From NCBI RefSeq assembly GCF_002741015.1, contig NZ_CP016616.1, positions 1,471,501 to 1,535,500 on the forward strand: a DNA stretch of 64,000 nucleotides, in the 5' to 3' direction. Below the pieces are notes generated by a model, which searched no databases, had not been told where the DNA came from, and was given only the letters and a program-made list of their open reading frames with translations. This document shows, piece by piece, positions 25,012 through 34,183 of this stretch (positions are counted from its first letter, which is position 1; every line of letters starts with the position of its first letter). Source of the stretch: Microvirga ossetica (GTDB lineage: Bacteria; Pseudomonadota; Alphaproteobacteria; Rhizobiales; Beijerinckiaceae). Made by a program: the position numbers and the translations under genes.

Positions 25012-27719
25012 TATTCCGCCAGAACCCGCGTCGGCGGGAAGATCACCTCCACGAGGGTGCCTTCGCTCGGCTGGCTCGCAATCTGCAGCGCCCCCCGGTT
25101 CGCCTCGACCAGAGCCTTGGTGAGAGGAAGACCCAGGCCCGTGCCACCCCGCTTGCGCGACGTGGCGAGCTGGCGGAAGGGCTCGAGGGCGGCCTCCACC
25201 TCTTCCGGCGTCATGCCGATGCCGGTATCGCGCACCCGGAACGCCACCTCGCCCCTGTCCGTCATGGCGGTGGAAACGATCACCTGCCCGCCCGCATCGG
25301 TGAACTTGATCGCGTTGGACACGAGGTTGAGCACGATCTGGCGCATGGAACGCTCGTCGGCGACCACCGGCGGCAGCTTGGGCGCAAAGCTCATGCGCAT
25401 GACGATCCGGTCGCGCGCTGCCTGGGGCTGCAGCAGGGTCACGCAGGACGAGACGAGCTCGTTGAGGCTCACACCGGTAAACGACAGTTCGAGCCGGCCA
25501 GCCTCGATCTTCGCAAGGTCCAGAAGATCGTTCACGAGGCTGATCACGTGCGAGCCGGAGGCGTGAACGTCCTTGAGATATTCCTTGTACCGGTCGTTGC
25601 CGATCGGCCCGAACCGCTCCTCGAGCATAACCTCGGCGAAACCGAGGATGGCGTTCAGAGGCGTGCGGATCTCGTGGCTGATCTTGGCCAGCAGATCGGA
25701 TTTCTGGGCGCTCGCCTCTTCGGCCGCGTGCTTGGCGCCGATCAGCTCACCCTCGGCTTTTTTGAAGACGGTGATGTCGCGTAAGACGGCGCAGTAGCGG
25801 CGATCCGGCCCATCGCCCAGACGGCCCATGGTCATGAAGAGCGGGATCGATCCGCCCTGGCGCTCCCGCCCGAGAACCTCGCGGCCGTCGTTGAGCAGGC
25901 TTGCGACACCGGGCGAGCGCAGGCTTTCGAGATAGTCGAGAGCGACCATATGGCTCTCCGGCGCCAGAAGCACCGTAATGGCATCGCCTGCAACCGCCCG
26001 CTCGTCATAGCCAAAGAGCGCCTCGGCCGACCGATTGAGGGAGAGAATCCGCCCTCTCTCGTTGAGCACGATGACGCCGTCGGTTGCCGTGTCGAGAATG
26101 GCCTCGAGCTCCTGGATGCGGCTGTCGCGCGGCGGCGGCAGGATCTCGGCTCGGGAGGCCTTTCGGATGACCATCAGCTCCCCTGCCGCGCCATCCCATT
26201 CGGCGACCGAGGAGCGCACGGCGACGGAAATATTCTCGCCAGCCTGGGTGGTAAGCGCGAGGGAAGAATCCTCGTCGCTCCTGTCCCCGAGTGCCGGAGA
26301 GCCGCGGAAAAGATGCACGAGACCGCCCTCGGCTCGGATCCGGTCGACATCGCCATAGCCGGTCAGGTCGAGCAGGAAGCGGTTGGCGAATAGAATTTTC
26401 TCGCCGCGATGGACCAGAATTCCGATCGGCAGCCGGTCGAGAATTCGGTTATCGCTGACCGGCACGAAGGGAGGGAGAGTTTCCGCCTCCCGTCCCGCCT
26501 CGGTCCTATCGGCGGCAGGGGCGGTATCCGGTTCGGTGATGGGGGATGGCGTGTCCTCCGCGAGGCGGGCACCGAGCGCGCGCGCAATTTCGCGAAAGGC
26601 ACTGCGCTCCGCGTTGGAAAGGCTCGAGGTCGGCTGCTTTGCCACCGGGGCCGGTTCGACAGGCTTCGGCTCGGACGGGACCGTATTGGACAGAGCTTCC
26701 GCGACCTGGTTGCGCAGGTCGCTGAACCACGTATCCTCCCCGCGCGGCTCGCTTTCCGCGTCCTGGGTCTGCTGCATCTCCTCGGGCGGCCGGAACGGCA
26801 GCGTGTCGTCGTTGACGAGGCTCTGCGCGATCAGGTCCGCGGTGGGATGCCCCGGATCGTCCAAAGGTTCGGAATCATTCGAAGGCTGCTCGGGCGATGT
26901 CCGCTCCCGCAGGGCGTCCATGCGCAGGAGACCGAAGCCCCGGAAGCCGACCAGTTCTCGGTTCGCGCCGAAAACCGGCATTCCGGCCCAGTCCACGGGC
27001 ACCTGCATCCGCGATTGATCGATGCTCCAGAGAACCGTCCGCCCGCTTCCGGTCTTCATGTTAGCAAACAAAGCCGCCACGGCGCCGTCCGGGTCCTCCA
27101 CTCTCGATCGGGACAGCTCATCCCAGGTCAGCCCGACGATGTTGCCGGCCATGGCACCGACGGCCTGGGCGAGATCCGGCGAGACATCCGTGAACCGAGT
27201 CTGGGCGTCCGTGTGCCATATGAAGCGGATCGGGCCTGCCTGCCGGGGTGCGGGCTCTGCCGCGGCGTCGCGCCTGGGCTTATCGAGGCTCGGGGCTTCG
27301 ACTGCCTGCCGCAACGTCCGAGCGCGTGATCCGACCTTGGGCATGGGGCCTGACAGAGCTGTCACAAGAACCGTGTCGCCATCGTCGAGGGATGCTAGAC
27401 GGCAGGCGCAGGCAACCGGCAGCCAGGGGCGCGTCGGATCGAGCCGCAACCGTTCCTGCCGCAGACCCTGCCAGGGAGCCTCCCCGCCGGCCAGCGTCCT
27501 GATCCGCTCGCGGGCCCGGAAATCCGGGAGCACATGTCCCGCCTCATCGGCAAAGGCCTCCCGCAGCCCGGCGGCCGACGGCGAGGCCCAGAGGAGCCTC
27601 TCCCCGCTCCTATCCCAGACCAGCACGCCGGCGTCCGGATTGGCGAGAAAGCGCCATTCCGCTTCCGCGGCAAGCCGGGCAATCAACGCTTTGAATGGAT
27701 GGGGACCACCGTCCGTCAT
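25011..27719 (-). CDS. PAS-domain sensor histidine kinase, PdhS/DivJ-PleC-like
   Basis: A 902-residue soluble kinase. A long N-terminal half has degenerate PAS-like modules and a Pro/Glu-rich linker. A PAS domain precedes the kinase core (ELEAILDTATDGVIVLNERGRILSLN). The HisKA box SHEIRTPLN holds the phosphorylated His near 682, followed by N (NLVSNAIKF), G1 (DTGIGM) and G2 (GGTGLGL) boxes. The segment NDRYKEYLKDVHASG is typical of the PdhS/DivJ/PleC cell-cycle kinases of Rhizobiales. No receiver domain and no membrane segment. ATG 27719 follows AAGGA; an alternative ATG lies at 27752. Subfamily call is inference. Confidence 0.85.
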   Translation of the reverse strand: MTDGGPHPFKALIARLAAEAEWRFLANPDAGVLVWDRSGERLLWASPSAAGLREAFADEAGHVLPDFRARERIRTLAGGEAPWQGLRQERLRLDPTRPWLPVACACRLASLDDGDTVLVTALSGPMPKVGSRARTLRQAVEAPSLDKPRRDAAAEPAPRQAGPIRFIWHTDAQTRFTDVSPDLAQAVGAMAGNIVGLTWDELSRSRVEDPDGAVAALFANMKTGSGRTVLWSIDQSRMQVPVDWAGMPVFGANRELVGFRGFGLLRMDALRERTSPEQPSNDSEPLDDPGHPTADLIAQSLVNDDTLPFRPPEEMQQTQDAESEPRGEDTWFSDLRNQVAEALSNTVPSEPKPVEPAPVAKQPTSSLSNAERSAFREIARALGARLAEDTPSPITEPDTAPAADRTEAGREAETLPPFVPVSDNRILDRLPIGILVHRGEKILFANRFLLDLTGYGDVDRIRAEGGLVHLFRGSPALGDRSDEDSSLALTTQAGENISVAVRSSVAEWDGAAGELMVIRKASRAEILPPPRDSRIQELEAILDTATDGVIVLNERGRILSLNRSAEALFGYDERAVAGDAITVLLAPESHMVALDYLESLRSPGVASLLNDGREVLGRERQGGSIPLFMTMGRLGDGPDRRYCAVLRDITVFKKAEGELIGAKHAAEEASAQKSDLLAKISHEIRTPLNAILGFAEVMLEERFGPIGNDRYKEYLKDVHASGSHVISLVNDLLDLAKIEAGRLELSFTGVSLNELVSSCVTLLQPQAARDRIVMRMSFAPKLPPVVADERSMRQIVLNLVSNAIKFTDAGGQVIVSTAMTDRGEVAFRVRDTGIGMTPEEVEAALEPFRQLATSRKRGGTGLGLPLTKALVEANRGALQIASQPSEGTLVEVIFPPTRVLAE

Positions 27720-27862
27720 CAACGGTCCTTGCTGCCTGTATCCCGGAGTCATGTCCGATTGAGCTTCTAGACTAATATCCGCGGCCAAGCATGCAAGGCG
27801 GCGCACTTGAATCCTTTTACTTTGAGGTAACCTTAATAGGCGAAGGCATAAGACAGTTGATT

Positions 27863-27895
27863 TTGCAATGCACAATGTGATATTGCAGTGCACAA
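27863..27895. promoter_or_regulatory. Tandem PhaR-like sites upstream of phasin gene
   Basis: TTGCAATGCACAA (27863-27875) and TTGCAGTGCACAA (27883-27895) differ by one base and are spaced 20 bases start to start, about two helical turns. TGC/GCA-rich repeats in phasin promoters are typical targets of the PHB-sensing repressor PhaR. Assignment is by motif and context. Confidence 0.6.
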
Positions 27896-27919
27896 ATGCC
27901 TGACAACGAGGAGCAGCCC

Positions 27920-28300
27920 ATGGCAACGAACCAGACCCAAAACTACGAAATTCCGCCGGAAATGCGCGACTTTGCCGAGAAGAGCGTCGAGCAGGCCCGC
28001 AAGGCCATCGACGGCTTCATGAGCGCCGCCCAGAAGACGGCCGATACGTTTGAAGGCTCGGCGACTACGGTCCAGGCCAGCGCCAAGGATGCCGCCCGCA
28101 AGACCTTCTCCTATACCGAGCAGAACCTGTCGGCTGCCTTCGACCTCGCCCAGAGGATGGTGCGCGCGAAGGACATGCAGGAAGCGATGCAGATCCAGGC
28201 CGAGTTCGTTCGGACCCAGTTCGAGTCGATGCAGGCCCAGATGAAGGAATTCGGCTCCATGGCTCAGTCGGCCATGAAGCAGCCGGGCACCAAGAAGTAG
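27920..28300 (+). CDS. Phasin family protein
   Basis: A 126-residue amphipathic helical protein of the phasin_2 family that coats polyhydroxyalkanoate granules. It has the motifs YEIPPEMRDFAEKSVEQARKA and SYTEQNLSAAFDLAQRMVRAKDMQEAMQIQAEFVRTQFESM. The start MATNQTQ at 27920 follows GAGGAGC; an in-frame ATG at 27896 lies directly after the operator-like repeat and has no site. Two PhaR-like repeats lie upstream, and a second phasin lies 34 bases downstream. Confidence 0.92.
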   Translation: MATNQTQNYEIPPEMRDFAEKSVEQARKAIDGFMSAAQKTADTFEGSATTVQASAKDAARKTFSYTEQNLSAAFDLAQRMVRAKDMQEAMQIQAEFVRTQFESMQAQMKEFGSMAQSAMKQPGTKK

Positions 28301-28334
28301 TCTCTTCTCCCTGAAAACTTGCGAGGACGTCACG

Positions 28335-28826
28335 ATGGCGGAAGTGAAGAAGCCGAGAGCCAAGAGTACAGCCAAGAGCGTGCATAAGGCCGATCTCGTT
28401 GAGATGGCGGCCGTGTCGGCAGCCGAGACTGTGGAGGCTATCGTGGAAGCGAAGCCTGCATCGCTGCCTGCAATCGCGCCAAAGCCGATCGAGGCCGGCG
28501 CTCTCTTCTCCTCCGCAAAGAAGCAGAGTGATGTCCTCCGCAAGGCCATGAGCGAGGCGGTGACCGCCTCGGCAAAGGGCGCCCTGGAGGTCAATGACAA
28601 GATCATCGACGCCGTGAACACCCAGCGCAATGTCGCGCTCGACCTGTGGCGCTCGGCGATCAGTCCCTCCCCTCTCCCCGAAGCGTTCAAGGCGCAGACC
28701 CACGCGACGAAGCAAGCCTATGAGGCCGCCTCCGCCCAGTGGAAGGACATCGCAGAGACCACGACACTGTGGTTCACCCGCAGTCTCGAGCCGCTGCAAT
28801 CGGCGCTTCACCGGCCCGGGCGCTGA
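28335..28826 (+). CDS. Second phasin-like protein
   Basis: A 163-residue protein with a Lys/Ala-rich N-terminus (KKPRAKSTAKSVHKADL) and a phasin-like helical body (LRKAMSEAVTASAKGALEVNDKIIDAVNTQRNVALDLW, AYEAASAQWKDIAETTTLWFTRSLEPLQ). It lies 34 bases after the first phasin and is probably co-transcribed. A strong terminator follows. Confidence 0.8.
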   Translation: MAEVKKPRAKSTAKSVHKADLVEMAAVSAAETVEAIVEAKPASLPAIAPKPIEAGALFSSAKKQSDVLRKAMSEAVTASAKGALEVNDKIIDAVNTQRNVALDLWRSAISPSPLPEAFKAQTHATKQAYEAASAQWKDIAETTTLWFTRSLEPLQSALHRPGR

Positions 28827-28858
28827 TCGCCCTATCCGGCGAAACCCGCATGCTTTAA

Positions 28859-28886
28859 GGCTCGGTCGTTCCGACCGGGCCTTTTT
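28859..28886 (+). terminator. Rho-independent terminator after the phasin operon
   Basis: Stem GGCTCGGTCG / CGACCGGGCC (one G-T mismatch pair) with a TTC loop, then TTTTT. The T tract ends one base before the ATG of the next gene. Confidence 0.85.
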
Positions 28887-28887
28887 C

Positions 28888-29346
28888 ATGTCGCTGTCAC
28901 CCGTCCCCGCCGCCATCGCCGTTATCGTTCACGAAGGCCGGACCTTGCTCGTGCGGCGCGCAAACCCGCCCGACGCGGGCCTGTGGGGCTTTCCCGGCGG
29001 CAAGATCGAATTCGGAGAGACGGTGAAGGATGCGGCGATGCGCGAGCTTCTCGAGGAGACCGGCGTCGTGGCGCAGGCGCAGGACATCATCACGACGCTC
29101 GACATCCTCGTGCATGATCCATCGGGCGCGATGCGCCAGCACTACATCCTGATCGCCGTGCAATGCCGCTGGATATCGGGCGAACCTGTCGCGGGAGACG
29201 ATGCGCTCGAGGCCCGCTGGTTCCCGATCGCAGAGCTCGATCCCGATCGCATCGCCATGAGTGCGGATGTGGACTCGATCGCGCGGCGCGCTCAGGCGCT
29301 GGCTTCGAACCCGGGCGAGAATCCCGACGGCCTGCACGAGAGATGA
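28888..29346 (+). CDS. MutT-like Nudix hydrolase
   Basis: A 152-residue Nudix hydrolase starting MSLSPVPAAIAVIVHEGRTLLVRRANPPDAG. The Nudix box GGKIEFGETVKDAAMRELLEETGV is complete (key residues GGKIEFGE and REL-LEE-TG). It resembles MutT or ADP-ribose/NADH-type pyrophosphatases. No ribosome-binding site is visible because the ATG directly follows the T tract of a terminator hairpin. Followed by its own strong terminator. Confidence 0.9.
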   Translation: MSLSPVPAAIAVIVHEGRTLLVRRANPPDAGLWGFPGGKIEFGETVKDAAMRELLEETGVVAQAQDIITTLDILVHDPSGAMRQHYILIAVQCRWISGEPVAGDDALEARWFPIAELDPDRIAMSADVDSIARRAQALASNPGENPDGLHER

Positions 29347-29353
29347 AGAAAAA

Positions 29354-29386
29354 GGCCTCGCCCGTTCGAGGCGAGGCCAAGTTTTT
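29354..29386 (+). terminator. Rho-independent terminator after MutT-like gene
   Basis: Perfect 9-base stem GGCCTCGCC / GGCGAGGCC, loop CGTTCGA, then AAGTTTTTG. It starts eight bases after the stop codon. Confidence 0.88.
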
Positions 29387-29626
29387 GTCTCTTGCTTTGA
29401 GGCCTCTCGGCCGAACGTCACGGCGCGATCTGCGCACAATCGACCTGCGGTCTCAAGGGGAACGCCGGCTTCATGGTTGATGAATGCTCAACGTTCATAA
29501 AGCATCAATCATGTTTGCAATGCCGATGGCCGCTCATATTGCAACAATCTCTCGCGATCCCTTATTAGACCCGTGACAGGCAATAAATGCCTATCCCTCC
29601 TCTGTCGTTAAGCACGGATTACAGTA

Positions 29627-30334
29627 ATGCGTACCACTGCTCTTGGACTGCTCGCGGCTTCTGCGGCTATCGCCATCGCGGCTTCGACGGCCCACGCGGC
29701 TGACCTGCCGGGCCGCTATGCTCCTGCTCCTGCCTACAACGCGATGCCGCTTTTCACCTGGACCGGCTTCTACGCCGGTCTGAACGCCGGCTACGGCTGG
29801 AACGTGGGTGACAGCCGCTTCTACGATCCGGCCTTCGGCACGGTTCGAGGCCGCCGCGGCGGCGGCTTCGTCGGCGGCGCCCAGGCTGGCTACAATTATC
29901 AGTTCGGCATGTTCGTGGCCGGCGTCGAGACCGACCTTCAGTATGCCGCCGTCGGCAATAAGGGCGCCTCCTACGGCACCACCTATTACTCGGGCGATTC
30001 GGATGGTTTCTTCGGCACGATCCGCGCCCGCGCGGGCGTCGCCTTCGACCGCGCTCTCGTCTACGGAACCGGCGGCTTCGCTTACGGCGACATCGGCGGC
30101 AACCGCGGCTACGATCCGGTGCTCGGCTATCACAGCGGCGACGAGATCAATTGGGGCTGGACCCTCGGCGGCGGCGTGGAATACGCCATTACCAACAATT
30201 TCACCGCCAAGGTCGAAGGCCTCTATGTCGATCTCGACACGAAGGACAACTACAACCTCGGCGGCCGCGTCAACGTGGACCGGGATGCGGAATTCGGCGT
30301 GCTGCGCGCCGGCGTGAACTACAAGTTCAACTGA
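29627..30334 (+). CDS. Outer membrane beta-barrel protein (Omp25/RopB-like)
   Basis: A 235-residue outer membrane protein with a signal peptide (residues 1-24, ending STAHAA). A short ADLPGRYAPAPAYNAMPLFTW region precedes the barrel, which begins TWTGFYAGLNAGYGWN, the hallmark of the Rhizobiales Omp25/Omp31/RopB group. Alternating strands end with an aromatic-rich GVLRAGVNYKFN, giving the C-terminal Phe-Asn barrel end. Usually abundant surface proteins that stabilise the outer membrane. A 13-base terminator stem follows. Confidence 0.94.
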   Translation: MRTTALGLLAASAAIAIAASTAHAADLPGRYAPAPAYNAMPLFTWTGFYAGLNAGYGWNVGDSRFYDPAFGTVRGRRGGGFVGGAQAGYNYQFGMFVAGVETDLQYAAVGNKGASYGTTYYSGDSDGFFGTIRARAGVAFDRALVYGTGGFAYGDIGGNRGYDPVLGYHSGDEINWGWTLGGGVEYAITNNFTAKVEGLYVDLDTKDNYNLGGRVNVDRDAEFGVLRAGVNYKFN

Positions 30335-30356
30335 TCGCCGCAAAGACGCGAGGAAG

Positions 30357-30386
30357 AAAAGGCCCGGTGGCAGCACCGGGCCTTTT
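30357..30386. terminator. Strong bidirectional terminator
   Basis: Perfect 13-base stem AAAAGGCCCGGTG / CACCGGGCCTTTT with a GCAG loop. It lies between the convergent outer-membrane gene and a small minus-strand gene, with T tracts on both strands. Confidence 0.9.
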
Positions 30387-30392
30387 GCTTGA

Positions 30393-30620
30393 TCAGGGAT
30401 CGTTCATGCCGACGGGCGGCTTGAGATGGCGCGTCTGCGTCTCGCGCCGCTTGAGATCGAGCAGGCGCCGCGCTGCGATCCCGCCCGGCTCGGAGGAATA
30501 AAGCCTCTTGCTGAGCGCCTCGATCTGCCAGCGCTGCAGTTCGAGCAGAGCCTGCAAAGCCCTGACCCGCACTTGCAGGTCGCGCGCGTCCTTCAAAGGG
30601 TCTGGTCCGCCCGCCGTCAT
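30393..30620 (-). CDS. Small hypothetical helical protein
   Basis: A 75-residue protein, MTAGGPDPLKDARDLQVR, with a predicted helix pair (LQVRVRALQALLELQRWQIEALSKRLYSSE) and a basic C-terminus (RRLLDLKRRETQTRHLKPP). The start at 30620 follows AGGGATGG; longer frames upstream lack a site. No family recognised. It ends just before the shared terminator, which supports it being a real transcript. Confidence 0.6.
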   Translation of the reverse strand: MTAGGPDPLKDARDLQVRVRALQALLELQRWQIEALSKRLYSSEPGGIAARRLLDLKRRETQTRHLKPPVGMNDP

Positions 30621-30981
30621 GGGACCATCCCTGACAATCTTGGGATGAATCATGTTTGAACGCAAAAATGAAAGAGCCCGATTCCTATCATCTCTGTCCG
30701 TCAGGAACATAGTCTCGACAGGGGGCAATAAACGACAATTAAGGATGAGGTTATTGGCGCTCAAGCTGGGCACTTTTGAGACGGAACCGTGGCCGTTCCG
30801 GCCCAGGCATCTTCAGACTTCTCTAACCGCGGCCGTGAATGATCGGCGGCAGGGCTTCTCTCCCCTGCGACATCGACAACGGGGAACGGCCTTCGGTCGA
30901 GGCACGTTCCGTTCCTGTGCGATAGGACACATCTGTATGGCCTCGGGCGTGGTGTTCTCCGAGCGTTGGGAGAATCGGTCA
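30621..30981. other. Divergent intergenic region, no gene found
   Basis: 361 bases between two small divergent genes. It should contain both promoters. An imperfect inverted repeat (GGAACGGCCTTCGGTCGAGGCACGTTCC-like) occurs near 30882-30910. No convincing coding frame with a ribosome-binding site was seen. Confidence 0.45.
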
Positions 30982-31293
30982 ATGCGCTCCTCTTCGATTG
31001 CAATGATGTCGGGCATCATGATGGCCCTGGCTCTCGGCTCGGCCGCCCAGGCTCAGTCGGCCGATACCCGCATCGCGTCCATGCCCTTCGACGAATGCCT
31101 CGCGATCATCGACGAGGCGGCGCAGGAGATGGATGAGGAGCCGGTCAAGCTTGTCAGCACGAGCGACATGGTCACCGTCCGACTGAGCGCATCGGATGGC
31201 TTCGTCACGGTGTCCTGCGACCGCAGCAGCAAGCGGATGACTCTCACCAAGAGCCCGGTTCCGGCCGCCGCCGGCATGACGGCCTCGCGCTGA
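30982..31293 (+). CDS. Small exported hypothetical protein
   Basis: A 103-residue protein with a signal peptide (MRSSSIAMMSGIMMALALG, cleavage after AAQAQ). The mature part of about 75 residues (MPFDECLAIIDEAAQEMDEEPVKLV, VTVRLSASDGFVTVSCDRSSKRMTLTKS) has two Cys that could form a disulfide and predicted beta strands. The start at 30982 follows GGGAGAA. No family recognised. Confidence 0.7.
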   Translation: MRSSSIAMMSGIMMALALGSAAQAQSADTRIASMPFDECLAIIDEAAQEMDEEPVKLVSTSDMVTVRLSASDGFVTVSCDRSSKRMTLTKSPVPAAAGMTASR

Positions 31294-31370
31294 AGCTTAA
31301 GCGGTTTGCCCGAGCATAAAGGAAAACGGCGAGCCGAGGCCCACCGTTTCGCTGAGAGCGGAGCCGGTTT

Positions 31371-32570
31371 TCACTTCTTCCGGTTGTAGACGTCGAGGGA
31401 CACCGCTGCGAGCAGCACGAGGCCCTTGATGACCTGCTGGTAGTCGATGCCGATGCCGAGGATCGACATGCCGTTGTTCATGACGCCCATGACGAAGGCG
31501 CCGATGACGGCGCCCGTCACCTTGCCGACACCGCCCGTCGCCGAGGCGCCGCCGATGAACACGGCCGCAATCACGTCGAGTTCGAAGCCGAGGCCAGCCT
31601 TCGGAGTCGCCGTGTTGAGGCGCGCGGCGAAGATCAGGCCGGCAAGCCCCGCCAGCACGCCCATGTTCACGAAAGTCAGGAAGGTCAGGCGCTCGGTCTT
31701 GATGCCTGACAGCTTGGCCGCCTTCTCGTTCCCGCCCAGCGCATAGATGCGCCGGCCGATCGTGGTGCGATTGGTCACGAACGCATAGAGCGCGATCAGC
31801 ACGGCCATGATGACGAGGACGTTCGGCAGGCCGCGATAGGTGGCCAGAAGATAGCAGAAAGCGATCACGAGCACGGCCAGCAGCGCGTTCTTGAAGGCGA
31901 ACAGGCCGAAAGGCGCCGTCTCGACGGCGTGCTTCAACTGGTTGGCGCGGCTGCGGAAGCTGAAATAGATGATCACCGCGACGCTTGTGGCGCCGAGGAA
32001 CAGCGCGGTGTAGTTGAAGCCCTCGCCGCCGAAGACATCGGGAATGAAGCCCGAGCTCAGGCGCTGGAACACCACCGGAAACGGTCCGACCGACATGCCG
32101 CCGAGAAGCGCCAGGGTGAGCCCCTTGAAGACGAGCATGCCGGCAAGCGTGACGATGAAGGACGGGACCTTGAAATAGGCCACCCAATAGCCCTGCGCAG
32201 CGCCGATCATGCCGCCCACGATCAGACAGGCGATGGTGGTCGTGACAGGATCGATCCCCCACCGGACCATCATCATGGCCGCGAGCCCGCCGACGAAACC
32301 GACGATGGAGCCGACCGACAGGTCGATATGCCCGGCCACGATCACGAGCAGCATGCCGAGCGCCATGATGACGATGTAGCTGTTCTGCAGCACAAGGTTG
32401 GTGAGGTTGAGCGGCCGCAGCAGCGTGCCGTCGGTCACCACCTGGAAGAACAGCATGATGACCAGGAGCGACAGCAGCATGCCGTAATCGCGGAAATGGG
32501 TTTTGACGAATTCCATCCACGACGTCTTCTGCTGGGGAACGTGAAGCTCTTCAGCGGTTCTCGTGTCCAT
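31371..32570 (-). CDS. gguB: Sugar ABC transporter permease (GguB/XylH-like)
   Basis: A 399-residue CUT2-type permease with about ten membrane helices. The RbsC/XylH signature is present (MLLVIVAGHIDLSVGSIVGF, GFELDVIAAVFIGGASATGGVGKVTGAVIGA). It is the membrane channel of the ChvE-GguA-GguB multiple sugar importer. The start MDTRTAEELHV lies one base beyond the gguA stop. Last gene of chvE-gguA-gguB. Confidence 0.93.
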   Translation of the reverse strand: MDTRTAEELHVPQQKTSWMEFVKTHFRDYGMLLSLLVIMLFFQVVTDGTLLRPLNLTNLVLQNSYIVIMALGMLLVIVAGHIDLSVGSIVGFVGGLAAMMMVRWGIDPVTTTIACLIVGGMIGAAQGYWVAYFKVPSFIVTLAGMLVFKGLTLALLGGMSVGPFPVVFQRLSSGFIPDVFGGEGFNYTALFLGATSVAVIIYFSFRSRANQLKHAVETAPFGLFAFKNALLAVLVIAFCYLLATYRGLPNVLVIMAVLIALYAFVTNRTTIGRRIYALGGNEKAAKLSGIKTERLTFLTFVNMGVLAGLAGLIFAARLNTATPKAGLGFELDVIAAVFIGGASATGGVGKVTGAVIGAFVMGVMNNGMSILGIGIDYQQVIKGLVLLAAVSLDVYNRKK

Positions 32571-32571
32571 C

Positions 32572-34101
32572 TCAGCGTCTCCCGGACTTAACGATGGCGT
32601 GCATGATCTTTTCTTGAGATGCCTCGGCAATATCGAGCTCGGCGATCAGGGAGCCCTCGTTCATCACATAGATCCGGTCGCACATGCCGAGCAGTTCCGG
32701 CATCTCCGAGGATATCATGAGAACGCCCTTGCCGGCATCGGCCAGCCTGTTGATGATCGTATAGATTTCGTACTTGGCCCCGACATCGATGCCCCGGGTC
32801 GGCTCGTCCAGAATGAGGATCTCCGGGTCGGAGAAGAGCCATTTGCTCAAGACCACCTTCTGTTGGTTGCCACCCGAGAGATTGACCGTCTCCTGGAACA
32901 CGCTGGGGCTGCGGATGCGCATCTTGGCCCGGTAGTCGTTGGCGACCGCCAGTTCCCGGATGTCGTCGACGACGAGGTATTTCGAGACGCCGTCGAGGTT
33001 CGCCAGCGTGACGTTCTTGCGGATGTCCTCGGCGAGAACCAGGCCGTAGGTCTTGCGGTCCTCGGTGGCGTAGGCGATCCCGTTGGAGACGGCCTTCTCC
33101 ACCGAGCTCACGTCGATCTCCTTGCCGTGCAGGCTCACCCGGCCGGAAATGTTCTGGCCGTAGCTGCGGCCGAAGAGGCTCATGGCGAATTCCGTCCGCC
33201 CTGCCCCCATCAGCCCGGCGATGCCGACGATCTCGCCGCGCCGGATGTTCAGGTTGACGTTCTTGACCACCTGCACATGGTTGTGGAGCGGGTGATAGGC
33301 CGACCAGTTCTCGACCTGGAAGATCGTCTCGCCGATCTTCGGCTCGCGCTTGGGGTAGCGATCTTCCATGGTGCGGCCGACCATGCCGCGGATGATGCGG
33401 TCCTCGCTCACCTCCTCCGCCCGGCAATCGAGGGTCTCGACGGTGCCGCCGTCGCGCAGGACGGTGATGGAATCGGCGACCTTCGAGATCTCGTTGAGCT
33501 TATGGGAGATCAGGATCGAGGAGATGCCCTGCGCCTTGAACTGGAGCAGCAGGTTCAGAAGCGCGTCGCTGTCCTTTTCGTTCAGGCTTGCGGTCGGCTC
33601 GTCGAGGATCAGGAGCTTCACCTTCTTGGAGAGCGCCTTGGCGATCTCCACGAGCTGCTGCTTGCCGACGCCGAGATTGGTGACCAGCGTCTCCGGCGAC
33701 TCGCTCAGGCCCACCACCTTGAGCAGATCCTTCGTGCGCGAGAAGGCCAGCGACCAGTCGATGATGCCGTATTCGGCCTGCTCGTTGCCGAGAAAGATGT
33801 TTTCCGCAATCGACAGGAGCGGCACCAGGGCCAGTTCCTGATGGATGATGATGATGCCGAGCTTCTCGCTGTCGGCGATGCCCTTGAAGCGGCGCTCCTC
33901 GCCCTCGTAATGGATCTCGCCGGAATAGGAGCCGTGCGGATAGACGCCGCTCAGAACCTTCATCAGCGTCGACTTGCCGGCGCCGTTCTCACCGACCAGC
34001 GCATGAATCTCGCCGGCCTTGACGGTGATGTTGACGTCGTCGAGCGCCTTCACGCCCGGGAACGTCTTGGTGATCCCTCGCATCTCAAGGATCGCATTCA
34101 T
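32572..34101 (-). CDS. gguA: Sugar ABC transporter ATP-binding protein (GguA/XylG-like)
   Basis: A 509-residue tandem ATPase of the CUT2 class with two nucleotide-binding domains. The first has Walker A GENGAGKS, signature [15 protein letters not shown] and Walker [10 protein letters not shown]. The second has GLMGAGRTE (degenerate Walker A, as usual in the family) and [15 protein letters not shown] with [13 protein letters not shown]. The start [20 protein letters not shown] is the family N-terminus. Energises uptake of sugars bound by ChvE. Confidence 0.95.
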   Translation of the reverse strand: MNAILEMRGITKTFPGVKALDDVNITVKAGEIHALVGENGAGKSTLMKVLSGVYPHGSYSGEIHYEGEERRFKGIADSEKLGIIIIHQELALVPLLSIAENIFLGNEQAEYGIIDWSLAFSRTKDLLKVVGLSESPETLVTNLGVGKQQLVEIAKALSKKVKLLILDEPTASLNEKDSDALLNLLLQFKAQGISSILISHKLNEISKVADSITVLRDGGTVETLDCRAEEVSEDRIIRGMVGRTMEDRYPKREPKIGETIFQVENWSAYHPLHNHVQVVKNVNLNIRRGEIVGIAGLMGAGRTEFAMSLFGRSYGQNISGRVSLHGKEIDVSSVEKAVSNGIAYATEDRKTYGLVLAEDIRKNVTLANLDGVSKYLVVDDIRELAVANDYRAKMRIRSPSVFQETVNLSGGNQQKVVLSKWLFSDPEILILDEPTRGIDVGAKYEIYTIINRLADAGKGVLMISSEMPELLGMCDRIYVMNEGSLIAELDIAEASQEKIMHAIVKSGRR

Positions 34102-34183
34102 CGCAGTACCTCGGGCACCGAGTATTCCAGAACGAGCATGGACCCTGCGCGGCTGCGCAGGGTCCAATCCTTGCAAGAACCAA

